Below, piece by piece: positions 1 through 12,829 of a stretch of 64,000 bases of DNA. The translations under genes were made by a program, and so were the position numbers. The DNA is taken from contig JAYKKI010000005.1 in the NCBI GenBank assembly GCA_039881145.1, positions 25,375,001 through 25,439,000 on the forward strand. Reading direction: 5' to 3'. The DNA comes from Druceiella hillmani (lineage: Eukaryota > Arthropoda > Insecta > Lepidoptera > Hepialidae). Position 1 is the first letter of the stretch. Each line of letters begins with the position of its first letter. A model generated the notes under the pieces. It searched no databases, had not been told where the DNA came from, and saw nothing but the letters and a program-made list of their open reading frames with translations.

Positions 1-3000
1 ACTTAGGAGTCCGTATAAAAGTGCTTAACTATGTATGTACCTATGTGGGTCCTCAGAGGTTTATGAAATGCGAAGGGGTATCAGATTGATTAGGAACCTT
101 TTTATTTAATTTATTTATTTGATAAACTTGTTTTTAGCTAACCTATGGTTTTATTAATAATAGGGCGTAAAGATGGAAAATTAATGATTTGCATACCAGT
201 TATAGCTGAATCACTGTTATTTTATATCAGTCAGGAGAAGTCTGAATCAGCCGTGGTAAAAAATGTGAAAAAAATTAATCTACTCAAAGAAATGATAATA
301 TTTATTTTAAATTAACGTTTTTATTTTTTGGATTTGCTTCGAAATTTAGATTTAAAAGGTTACTGTCATTTTCATAAAATTTCTGTGTGGATTTCCCCAG
401 TGCTTAGCTGAACAAAAATTAAGAGGAGTTGAAAAAAAGTATTATTTGAAAAAAACATATATTAATATTATAATATATTTTTTGTTATAATATGATTAGA
501 TGCTTCAAGCTGGAGAGCATAGATTATAGCTTTACATCGTCGAAGCTAGATTCGATGATAGTAACTAGCCCGTACCTGGAAAGTTCATTCGGCATGAACA
601 TTTTGGTACATTTAGACATCAATAATTAAATTAGGTATAGATTCTAGAACTTTAGTTTCGCGCGTTCTTGTGCTCTTGTGCCACTGACTGTCGCAAAGAA
701 AACATTACATTCCATAATTATATTTCCAGATTGATAAAAATCTACATTTAGCTTCAAAACAAAACTGTAGCCACTATGTTGACACATATGTATTAATTTT
801 CATATTTATGGGCAATTGGGGATTCGCAGCAGAGATATTTCTAAAAACTGCTTTGGAGTGCTCACGAAGAAGCTTTTAAAAAATCTCATTCAATCAAATA
901 TGCTGGACGTACAATACTCTAATGTTAAGTGATGAATAATTGAAAATATTCCTAGAAATTATTGATATGTTCTGATGACGATTAAATACTGTCTCTTAAG
1001 TAATAAATACGAGACTTAAATTTGAAACCAACTTCGCAAATGAAACAAATTCGTAAGAATGCATCACTGTAATCGAATGTAACTATTAATGGAATTATTA
1101 CTTGAAATCTCTCCGGTTTCCCAAACAATTCTTGAAAATAAATTTTAACGAATTTTTATAGACTAATTCATTTCATTTTGTACTAAGATTTATTAATCCT
1201 GTAACGTATGCAACTATATTAATCAATAGATTCCAGATTACTGCGTTATCCGGGAATTAAACAAAATTCAGTCAAGTTATGAAACACTAAATTTAAATTA
1301 TGCGAATACTTAATTTTATTTAAAACTTATACTGATGTAGTCAAATAATTTTTAATTCAAATAATTTCTCTAAAATATCCACAACTTTACTCTCTTCTCT
1401 CTTAACCTTTTAACACTGTATAAGGTTAAGTGGTTTAAATTTATTTTGTGATTTATTTAGGAATAACTTTTATCTTCGAAGAAATTTTTCATTTCATGTA
1501 TAAAATTTGTTCATTGAAAAAAATTGTGTATGCAGTAAATATACTTGCTATGCAGTATACAGATAAATAAACTAATTAAATGTTTAAATAAATAAACAAG
1601 AAATATATTATTCGTATGCTTATTTCAGTACCAAGGGGTACCGAATTGTAAAATATTAATAACTGATTTATTTTTATTTGGAACCTTTTTTGGAAAAGTC
1701 AAAATAGTTAAGCAATAATTAATACTCAAGTAAGATGGAATAATATCAAGATTATAATTAAAATTAAATTAGATATCCATAGTTATTTATCAATTATTAT
1801 TTATTACCTTTAAGGAAAAACATTTTTTGCTACTTAAAATATCAATGCGAACTTAATTTTTAATAAGTTCATTTACCCGGATAAAGTTCAAATACTTTAA
1901 TGTAAATGTAAAACGTATAACACGCCTATGTACTAGCAAACAAATCTTAAGCAATAATAATTAAAAAGAAATGAATAGTATTTACGGTTTATCGGTGGTT
2001 CGTTTAAAGGGTACCTGATTAAATATGCGTCAATTTATCACGAGAAATTACATACACGATTAATTACATTGATTAAAGTATAGTCTTATGGCTGAGGGAA
2101 TTAGTTTTATGAAATACTAATGAGACGCCACGGCTTTGTACGGCTGTAACTTAAATGATTTTATTACGATTATTTAATACGTATTTTTTCTTTGGTTAAA
2201 ATAGTTCTATTTACCTTGATATTACAACGCTAAACAGGCTGTTCCTCTCTCCATTCCCCTCTGCACGCCAACCGAACGTCATCAAAATGTGTTCAAAAAC
2301 CTTTTAATTTAATCGTTAATTTATTGTTATTGATGAAATTAAAGTAGGAAGTATCGATTTTAAAAGTATAAAGGGACAGTCTATCGAAACTGCTTAAATC
2401 GACTTTATTTATTGTAGTGAAGAATAACAAATTGAAGTAGACTTTGTCACTTTCATGCACGCACTGTTCTAACTTAAAAACAGGTACCGTGACTTATCCA
2501 CAAATGTAAATGAATAGAATCCCAAAATTTCCTTAGGGCTATTTTCTGACATTCAATTCTCACGTGTACTGTAATAATCTATCTTTAATGGTACCAGTGT
2601 TCGTCGAGAAAGCACCCCGATCACCGACTTTTCTCGGACGATATTGACATTATCAAATTTATCTCAAACATTATACAACATATGGTAAACTATATAGCGT
2701 ATGGTAATCTGGAAGCTATAAGCTATCACATGGCGAGGTTTATGTCAATGGAATTGGTACTTTTACGTAAATCCCTAAGAAATAAACCAAAAAAACTTTC
2801 TTCTTTATTGAATTACTAAAACGAAAGTTTTAATTATTTATAAATTATTGTACTTTTTTATGTTAGAATTAGAATTGTTTATGTTTAAGCCTAATCTTAT
2901 AATTATTTCTCTTAAATGTGTTAATTTTTTTAAGAAATTCATTTCTGTCTAATATCTAAGGTTATTATTTTATCAAATACCTTGTTCAATGAATCGTTAC

Positions 3001-6000
3001 AAAGTGTTCATACTGCAACTGATTGTCAAGGAGGCAGGTATTACTTTATCAAATTCACCAAGTCACTCTCGAGGTTTGATTCCGTGTTTAATTTTTGAAC
3101 GATCCTCGAGATTAATTCAAGCTACCTAATATCTAATAAAACCCTAGTAAGTTTTTACCATTTAACCTTTTTATGTCGTCGCGAAAAAGAGCAAAAATTA
3201 CTTTCTGTCGGCATCACAGTAATTCCTTGTGACATGTTGGGGAGACGTTGTATTTAGTGCCACACATATAGAAAGTATACTTAAATTATTATCAGCATCT
3301 TACTCATAAAATATCATTTGTTTGTCGGCTGATTACTAAATCTCACTGTTTGATTTTTAATTGTTAGCAACATACATATTTTCTCATAATTAAAATAAAC
3401 TCAGTAATTCCATTATTAAACCTCTGACCCTTAAGACTGTTTTCGATACTTCTCTAATATTTACTGATCTACGCTAAGATCAAAATACAGTATCATCTGT
3501 TGATAATTCTTTCGATTAATCTTTTTACTTTTTGCCATACCATCGTTTTTGATGTAATCTGTTAGAATTGTTTAATCCTCTCATGCTTATGTATCTAATT
3601 ATTTAAAGTCATAAGTTTGGTTTCCGTTACAATAAGGTTTCTTATCAATCATTAGTCTCTGAGCATGTATGGTAAATAAGCATTCTGAAGCATCTAAATG
3701 AGCGACTTTGGATATAGAATTATGAATAGATCGATAAACTTTAATAACATGAAATAGTGATAGAAAGATATTTTCCAGATTCACTCCTATTCTAGATTTA
3801 ATATTGTATCTTAGATTAACGTCGTTTGTATTTACGATAAAACTGATTTATTACTATGGTTTCTTAATATTATGATTATACAATAATTCAGTAAACATTA
3901 CATTTTGTACCTGTATTCTCTTACATATTTAATTTCATCATTTATAATATGCGTGAGTAAACAGAGTTTATTGCGAAAGGAATCTCCTTCTTTACTTCTT
4001 AATAGGCAATTAACAAATTACGACAAACATTTTGAAACTTAGTCAAGTGGTTCGAAGTTTTAAACAAACTTTGAACGAGTTTATTTATTTACTCCTGATA
4101 AAATCAGAAGCGATTGAGCTATTGACCTATAAAACGATTGGGCCTTAATAGGTCAATCGGTTTATTGGCATTTTTATTAACTTCTAAGGGAATAAGTATA
4201 AAAAGAGAGTTATGGAACAATAAGTTGCGAATACAACAAAAATTCAATTGGGTAGTCAAACGGAAATGAAGCTTTAATCAATGGCACGCATTTCCTTTCC
4301 CGACAAGTTTTGATTGACAAAGTTAGCTACTTTTTTATATTATTAATATTCATGAACTTTAGGGTGATAACGCAATTTTTTGTGCATTACGGACACATGA
4401 ATAGTTACGTGGACTACATCTGTAAGTATTCAAAGATAATTCGATTGAAGTACATATTGCATTATTATACTTCATTAGTTTTCTTGAGTATTTTCAACGA
4501 ATTCCAACTAAAGACTTAATTCAATTAACAAATTTAACAATTTAATAACAATACTTAATTATTAAAATAGTTAAAATCAAAAGCTAAATGAAATTGATAG
4601 TTATAGCAGCTTTCATGTGACAATGTCAAAATTAATATCAATATACTACTTTTTGAAGAAAATAAAAGACGTACAAACGGGTGAGATGATGCGTGTACGT
4701 ATCCCGGGAGTTTCTTTAAAAGGGATGGAAAGAGAAACCAGGACGATTAAATATTATTACAATAGACGTAATGATAGGAATATGGAAGAATATAGTTTAG
4801 TTTAAACATATTTTTAACATAATAGAGCGGTGACACCAACGTATTTTTGGATCTTTTTTTTTGTACAATATTAATGTAATTAAAACATACGGTCTTTAAA
4901 GAAAATAGATACAATTTTTAAATGACCGGTTAAGAGAAACTAAAATTGTAGATAATGAAAACGGGTTCTAACCGTGCGAAATAAATTTATTGTAAATTCA
5001 TTAATTACAATTCATCGATCGAAATGAATGTAGGTAATTGATATGTTAGATTTAAAAATAGCTTCAGGGTTATTTTTGTCATGCATTTTAACAAAAATTT
5101 AATATGAAAGTCCAAACTATGAAGAATCTGTGTGATCTCGAAGAGGAAAAGAGAACAAGACGTCGCGAAAAACTTTCTCACTTCATTGCTGTTTATGTTA
5201 CTCTGGTAGACGTCGTCAAAATAGTAATTTTATATAGTGCTTCCTTCTTGACCGAAAATTTTCACCTGAGAAATATGGACGAGTGCGTAATGCTCAGTTA
5301 AAAATTATGCACATATACGGCATTTAAAAATAGCTGCATAAGGAAAATACATAATTTAACATGTTCATTTCCTTAGACGGTACTAAACTGGAAAGGTTAT
5401 GCTCGTCCATTCTTCAGAAACCAGTTCATTTAATTTAAGTGTTGAGGATTGGCATTTATATCAACATTCAATCCCGTATTCAATTATATTTCTTTGTTAA
5501 AAAATGTAATATTCGTAGCCTATAATGAAATATAGGTAAACTAGTTTTGAATTACATATAAAAACCTAAATTTATCCAAAATTACATTTTCTTCCATTAG
5601 ATGTGTTTTGCTTTGATACACGCTTTCAAAATAGGCAAAAACCTAAATCCAGAAGAGAAATTTGACAAAGATAGCTTCACTAATAAAACATGGCGAATTA
5701 GTTTCGCTCCAAAGCTTTGAGTGTATATTTTGTTACCTTGGAGATGAGCACTGTACAGACGGATGCACATATTACGAAGTGCTTGAGTTGAGATTGCATT
5801 TTTGTCGGATGATTAATTCCTTACTCCGGACCAATTATTTTCTACTGAGTAGTAGTTCTTAAGTACAAATTAAACTGTGTTTTTTTAAGAAATCTTTAAG
5901 AAAAAAAGAAAAGTTTCTGAGCTTCAATTTTGCGTGTAGATGACGGAGCTAGTGTCATATCTACAGTAAACTCAAATTGTTTAAAGTTTATTTTATAGCA

Positions 6001-7173
6001 TGTTTTATATGTAATCTGAGGACTCAGTTATGTGATAAATAACTACAGTTGAGGACAAACATGGTGAGTTAATAATATTTAGGGTTATCTCATTGACTTT
6101 ACATAAAGGTTAATTTGAGTCACGATTTAGTCAAAAAATTAATGGCTAAACTTTAATGGTTATGCAACTATTTATATATTGCATGATTTTTTTAATAAAA
6201 TATATTACATTTAGAATTATGTGTAAAAAGCAGTGAGACTTTATGTTTTTAATATACGCGCGTAGGACCTTAAAATCTTCTACATAATTTAATCAATACA
6301 GATAACCTTGACCGACATAAAAATAACAAACTCTTTTAAGCAATACAAATTCACTAATAACGCCAATCTTCTCGCTTCTTAATAGAGGTAAAAATTATTT
6401 GATATTCTGGTAGTAGCAAAACATGCTTCGAAATTATACATGATGTTCTTTATTACATACCTAAATATCAAAATGCGGTAATAATAATATAAAATTTAGT
6501 AAATATAATTTAAATCAACAGGAAAATCTTTTAAAGAATTCAGATATGTCCAAAGGCAAGCGAGATTAACATTAATTACTCAATTACCTTATTGCCCACG
6601 CAATCATTTTTCGTGACATTTTTATTTATAAAGAAGGGCAAAATATCCTTACAAAAAAATTCCCTGCCACTACTTTTAATATTTTTTGCTTATTCTCCGT
6701 CGACAAAGTATCTCCCCTACATTAGATTCTCGTCTCTTTAATTTTTGCCGCAGTCCGAAATTTGCATTATGTCATGTCCACCATGTCCATTGCAAAATTT
6801 AAAAAAATGGCTAAAGAAGTATAAATTAAATAATAATATAGAATCGAGTTTGGAGACGGAATCATGTCAAGCTATTTATTTTAAAACATATTTCCTTTGA
6901 TTCGTCACGACTCTTTTTAGAAACATTTTACCTTGAAACGAAATTTTCCTTGTACAAAATAATGTAATGTTACATCCCCCAAGAAATGAATTTCTTTATT
7001 TTTGTTAGTTACATTAAAGAAGGAATTCCGCATCGAATATTTTTTTACAATTTCTGTCAAAATATGGAGGGGCATACAAAACTTCCTAGTCAAAAGATTT
7101 ATGGTAAATTAGGAGGCAATTCAATGTTTATTGAAATAATAATAAGGTGTACCAAAAAAAGTTTGAAAAAAGG
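1..7173. other. AT-rich non-coding stretch, no gene recognised
   Basis: I see no coding exon, RNA gene or recognisable transposon here. Open frames up to about 73 codons (for example 4310-4519, 4617-4805, 5104-5301, 5662-5862) lack known motifs and neighbours and look like chance frames. A patch around 2040-2180 and another around 4085-4200 have less homopolymer than their surroundings; the second holds an inverted pair of 9-mers (ATTGACCTA ... TAGGTCAAT). The rest is A/T runs and short low-complexity sequence. Confidence 0.6.
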
Positions 7174-7228
7174 CTCAAAAGATTATGCGGTTAATTATGG
7201 TTTATAATTAACTGCATAATCTTTTGAG
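7174..7228. repeat. Short near-perfect inverted repeat (hairpin)
   Basis: Two 25-bp arms (7174-7198 and 7204-7228) match with one mismatch and are separated by 5 bp. I see no target duplication or related copy in the window. It could be a template-switch palindrome, a tiny foldback element, or a hairpin transcript if transcribed; the sequence alone does not decide. Confidence 0.85.
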
Positions 7229-7894
7229 TCTCATGTCAGACATCCGTAAAGTATTTGTCAAAGGAACTCTCGAAAAGAGGCATAAAATACTAAGCGAACA
7301 TTAAATGAAATGAGCAAGTAGTGTGCTGCTAATGCTACTCTATTATAGATATTATTAAATGGCCCATACAAAATATGGAGCTAAATAAATTATTTAAAAA
7401 TATAAAGAGTACAATTATACAATTCCTTCATTAATTTTTACAAATTGTGTGTGTACTTGTGTATGAACATAGAAAGGCAAGAATTCAACTCTGGGTGATA
7501 ATGGCGATGTGTTCTTAATTAAAAGAAGGATAAGTCAATCTTATTTAGCCAACAATTTTCTTCACTCTGTAAGAAAGTACAGTTTATGAACGATAAAAAT
7601 TGGCATTAATATTAATAGAATACTTTACAAACTATTATTTTTAAATAATAAAATGGATTTAAGATAATTATTTTTTATTTAAAATTAAAAAAATACTTAC
7701 GAGAAACTTATTGTCAAAGTTAGCTATTAAAACAAGTTTAAAAATAAGTCAAATAACATTTTCTTGTAAAAATTTGTATCACTCATTATATATATTTCAT
7801 TGGATTATATTTTTTTGTAATTGGTAAGCAAAACAACAAGAAAATAGTTCAAGTAAATTTAATTATTTTGTTTCTTTACTTTTGCTTTTAGGTT

Positions 7895-8800
7895 TTCCAT
7901 GATTACAATAGTTCGAAATAAAAACCCAGTGAATACCCAGCTTAAATTATTTATTTTCAATAAATTTTCAAAGTGTCAACTACATACAGAAATACATAAT
8001 CTTCAGCCACCCTATATTTATTTTAAACCTTTAAAAGTTTCTGAATTGATTCTGGTTTATATCTTCCATTTGATTCATATGTCTCCGAAGTTCCTCTTTG
8101 CTGTCAAATTATCATGTGTAAAGGTTTCCTTGTAGTGTGTCGAAATAAAATAAAAAAAGGATTTAGATCTGGTGATCGTGGGAGCCATCTGATCAATACA
8201 CTTTGGTAAGCTCTATTTATATGGAAACGTGCTTACTGTACGTAATGGCATGGGACACCATTATTTTAGAGAATAATTTCTTTCATATGAAATAATAAAA
8301 TTGGCTTATTATTTTTTAAAAAAATATTCCTGTCGATTTAGCGTAGATGGTTATTCGTATATTTCAATGAATTCTCTACTTAGTAAAATGGACAAATAAA
8401 ATGACAATAAATTTACGTTAAAGCTATGTTGAAATCACGATGTCCTATCCAACAATGAATTATCCATTGCCCAGCTATAGTAGTTGTGAATCTTAAAAAC
8501 TCCTATTTTTTTGAACCTTGGTCCACACATTTTTTTTTAAATCCCTATGTTCTCTTGTTCTCTTTGCAGCTTAATTTTGCAAAATTAATTTTTTTTTATA
8601 GTTAGCAAATTAGAATGACTGAGTACGCTAAATACATTATGAATAATATCATTCATCGTGTAGTGCGCACACAAAAATTTGAGGAATTCCAGTTCTGACT
8701 CGGGTATAGTGGAGAGATCTCTTTAAACCTCTTCAATCATTTGCTCTCCACAATCCGGATCTACGAGTATATCTAAAACATATTAGCGAGGGTGGTCACT
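7895..8800 (-). pseudogene. Decayed IS630/Tc1-mariner-type transposase
   Basis: Reading the minus strand across several frameshifts and stops gives, in order, most of an insect DDE transposase of the kind often annotated in insect genomes as Tc3- or mariner-like. A helix-turn-helix/linker remnant includes IPQ.FVCALHDE (about 8650-8690). Then comes FKIHNYYSWAMD (8461-8497), matching the family pattern F..HN.HYWA..N, then FQHSFNVN, then NGVPCHY (8241-8261) for the family's DGAP.HY, then IRWLPRSPDLNP (about 8158-8195) for the family's WPPRSPDLNP. A C-terminal CISV..HFENLL-like end follows near 7950-7975. The second catalytic Asp reads as Asn and stops are frequent, so it is inactive. I found no terminal inverted repeats. 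The match is to family motifs I know, not a search; the superfamily is more certain than the subfamily. Confidence 0.75.
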
Positions 8801-9084
8801 ACTGAGAATGCAACTAGCCGTAAAATACAAGGTATGTGTGTGCGATCCCAACAATGCTCAGGTTAGAGTTCTCCTTACCTTTGTGGCCGGTAAAGTGTTG
8901 CAGTGTGATGAGCAGTAACTTTTACAACAGTGAATGAATGATGTATATTCACTTAGCGAACAACTCATTGTTCTTCCAGATAACTCAAGTCAAAATCACA
9001 AGAGGAAATTGGGTCCAATAAACACATACATATTAAATCCAGACAATTAGGTAGATATCGGAAGCCAGTAGGCAAAAGCAAAAT

Positions 9085-9248
9085 AATTAAAATACGAATA
9101 CATTTGGCGTTAATTTTGTAGAAATTCATTATTCATAATTAAATGAAACTACGTGATGTAGTATTATTTCTACTTTCTTTAAGACTTAAAGAAAGTAGAA
9201 GTAATACTACATCACATAGTTTAATTTAAATGTGAATTAAAATACGAA
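9085..9248 (-). mobile_element. Foldback element copy A (ribozyme-less) with 14-bp target duplication
   Basis: The body spans 9099-9234. Two arms, beginning AAACTACGTGATGTAGTA and ending CTTTCTTTAA, fold back on each other. The shared asymmetric tail (TTTGGCGTTAATTTTGTAG on the plus strand) is on the left, so the element lies on the minus strand. The flanks 9085-9098 and 9235-9248 are the identical 14-mer AATTAAAATACGAA, a perfect target-site duplication. The hammerhead region found in larger copies is absent. Length and variability of the duplication fit target-primed reverse transcription better than a DNA transposase. Confidence 0.85.
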
Positions 9249-12200
9249 AATGAATTAACACGACCAGCAGTAAACACGTAAGTATAATGACTGACGGCCA
9301 CTACAGCGTAGTTTTATGTGGGTTGACACCGGCAGACTACCAAACTTGCTTATTCTTTTTCCGAGTTATTATGATTAATTAGTATATTTGAGCGAAACAG
9401 CAATATGTTTTATCTAAACCATTGGGATTACATCAAGATTAATTAGAACCAATTATTGAAGTAGGGAAAAATAATATTTTAAGTTGATTATCCTTAATTT
9501 CTTAATACCTACAGGTATGATACCTCGGATAATTTGAAAATTTATTGTAAATCAACTATTTTTAGCTTATATTTTTATGTCAGTCGACCATAACAGTGAA
9601 AAACGTAAAAATACAAAGCAAACTTGATTGAAGAAAAAGAGAAATATTTGATCACGAATTATAAAATAAACTGCATACAGTAATATTTTTTTAATGATTT
9701 CAGAACATTAGAACCTAAATAAATTTTGAAATTTTTGACTTTCTTCTTATCGGCTCAAATTTTTTTACGTTTTTCACACCTAATTATAAAAAGTTATGTA
9801 AATTTGATTAACATGTATTTATCTAAATTCTACCAATTATAATTTTAAATGACAAAACACAAATGTTGATTTCAAGAAACCAAAAAGAACCTAGTAAAGC
9901 CTCGCTTAGAAAACAAAATTAAATAAAAACCGAAGTCAAGTGAAAATTAGTTAAAAATATGTAAAAATATTTTTTAAAACCAAAAAAAATAAATCAAACA
10001 CGATAAGATAATTCTGATCAGACTTCTAGATTTAGCTTTTTGGGGCAAATCTATAAACATCGAAGGGTATATAGTATTTATACCAAAGAAATTACAAAAA
10101 TTAATATAATTTTTCACCTTCCAAATATATTGCTTGTATTTGTCATAGGCTTACAATATTGTGAACGTCTCAAAGCTATGAAATAATTGCTATAACTTTG
10201 CGGTAAACTTATGGTAAATTTCTAGTAACCCTGTTTTTTCATATATTTTGACTTCGCTGTCTTGAAGATACAAAGGTGTATGTATATCATAAGAAATACA
10301 CATTTTTGTATAGAGAAGTATATATTCTATAATAAATAGTTTTGTAAATAGAATAATAAATGGTTAATTTTCCGATGTATGCAAGTTAATATATAAGTTT
10401 CTATGTCAAAGGGTCTGCAAGAAAAGACAGGCGGACGAATAACTGATCTTACCATGGTTTAAATTATTCCTGTTGATGTAAGGAACCATAAAAAACAGAT
10501 TTTGCAGAATTGACCCCTTTATATGTAATTTTTATTTGATATAGTTACTACCGACGTTAGTAGAATAAGTTGATGTTATTTTTAAATTTTACGTTTGAGG
10601 TATCAGTGAAAACTCTTCAAAGAACAACATTTCAATTCAATCATATTATGCATCTTTTATTTACTCTACGTTACATTTTTGGCAAGTCCATTAAATGACT
10701 AATTTTATCCATTATGGAGACTAAGTGTCCACCGCAAGTTGAGACGTATACTGATTAAAATTACCTCATTTTGGACGTAAAATTTTTTTTTAATATAATA
10801 CTTCTATTTGCATTATTAAAAATTTTACCAATAAAGAACTATGATGTTGTATTTAATTGCCTATTACTGGCTTATGCATTCATTCGGAATACAGAAATTT
10901 CTCTTACATTAATTTCAAGTGCCAGGATTTCAAGTGATGAAATATAGTAAAAAATAATTGCGGAAAAATAAATTTAAAAGGAATTATATCCAACTTGTTG
11001 GGAAGAAGTGTGAAACTTACGTCGCTGCATATCCGTCTACAATCAAATATGGCTAACTTCATGCACATGTATAAGCTAGAAAGCATAAAAAACATTTTCT
11101 TACACTCGCTCTGAGGTGTTTAAAGTTTATAGATAATTTAATTTATTTTGGTCTAAAAGCGCAATAACTTCACAGATATAATTTTTCCCTATTTCGGTTA
11201 AAAGCACATTGATAAGAGAAAGAGTAGTTTTATATTAAAATAAAAAATGCCGGTTTGCCATTAAAACGAACCAAAAAAATGTTACTACTACCTCATTTCT
11301 TATTGAACGTACGATTTACTACCATGACTTAATGTTTTATTTATGTATTGGAAAAAGTTTAAACAGTGTCCACCTTTACCATATAAAAGGGATTAAAACA
11401 TTATATTTTATTAATATTGAGGATAATTTTATATGAATCTCAGATAACAAAACCCTTTTATTATCGCTTATAACAAAGCCTACATAAGTCTATTATAATT
11501 TTAGTCAACATAGTTCAAGTCAAGGAAAACGTAAAGATTAAACAAAATGTTAAAATGAGAATACTAAATTGTTACTTATCCTTAAGTAAAGCACTTATTA
11601 CTAATTAGAGCGTAAAAACTCTTGTATCTCAAAAAATAAACTTTTTTCTCACTCTTCTGCAAGGTTGGTCTAAATGGCCTGAGTGGTGTTGTTCACTAAA
11701 CAATTTGCACAACCTTTTGATATTATAAAATGACCCGATACGTAAAAGACTTAAATCTTCATTAAAATAATTTCACTGACTCTTAATATAACTTTCAACG
11801 AGCTCGTGAAAAGTTTACATTTTTTTGTATTTGTGTTAGAATAAGTTTCTTACTTCATTCTAGTTACTATGTGATTTTCCTAGTAGCGACTTGGCAAAAA
11901 TTAATCTCTTTGTATTATTCACATATCTTAACGTCGAAAAATAAAGGTCTACAAATAGCATGCTGATATTCGATCACTTTTTATGTACAGTTTTTAGTGG
12001 TGCAATCTAATAAGTCGGATCGAAGTTATCTCAATAAGCTCATATTGTTTGTAATGATCCAAAGTACTACCTGCATTACTTAGCTAATGTTAATCTCATC
12101 AAGTCTTAGTTATATTCAATATATATCTACCTAACTAAATAATTGCAATTTAATATTTCATATATTTAATAAAGCACCATGGTGATTCAGAGCGTAATAA

Positions 12201-12540
12201 AGTGATCAAGCCAACATTTCAATGTCGTATTACAACATGTAACACTGTCAACCACTATACATGTAAATATTTAAATTTTTAAAAACTGTCTATCCTCAAT
12301 ACTCTAAAAAATCTTTAATGTGTCACACGACGGAACACAAAAACACTGAGTTAACAGAAAGTTTATTGATAAACTAAGCGATTCTCTACTTAGTGGCGGT
12401 TCTCTCCTCTAAAAATTGGGCCATCCACATATGTGATTATACCCCATTCCTGAAGGGATATCGCAAGTATACTAACAAGTATGTTGTTCCACAAAATAGG
12501 AGTGAGAACTAAACTAGCATCTTCGTCCTGCAAGTAGATA
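9249..12540. other. AT-rich non-coding stretch, nothing recognised
   Basis: Homopolymer-rich sequence with no supported exon, RNA gene or transposon motif. Open frames here (such as 10904-11095, minus) carry no recognisable domain. Confidence 0.55.
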
Positions 12541-12564
12541 ATTCCTTCTTTGAATTAACCTTAT

Positions 12565-12592
12565 TCATCCAGAGGAGGTCTCCTCTGGATGA
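12565..12592. repeat. Perfect short palindrome with nearby repeated motif
   Basis: Arms of 13 bp (TCATCCAGAGGAG and its complement) surround a 2-bp centre. The half-site CTCTGGATGA recurs near 12620, and the phrase CTGACTTTCCACT occurs three times between about 12590 and 12665, so a local duplication history is clear. It sits just upstream of the degenerate tandem array. Confidence 0.8.
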
Positions 12593-12829
12593 CTGACTTT
12601 CCACTGAACTCTACTTCCTCTGGATGAATAAAGACTGACTTTCCACTATACTGACTTTCCACTGAACTCTAGCGCGTGCCAGATGGCAGACCACCAAGCA
12701 TAATCAAACGCACCTGATTTATCCAATAAAATACCGCAGTATATATTTATATGGAAAAGCGTCTACTGAAAACAATATTGTGAAAATTTCAACTTTTGAT
12801 CCATACATTCTGATGGTGCACGTGAGATA

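Noticed and set aside
5104..5301. 65-codon plus frame with an EEEKRTRRREK stretch
   Set aside because: No homologous family recognised, no promoter or splice context, and similar frames are common by chance here.
9099..9234. Foldback copies read as ordinary MITEs (DNA transposons)
   Set aside because: Target duplications vary from 11 to 14 bp, the tail is asymmetric and one copy looks 5'-truncated, which fits reverse transcription better.
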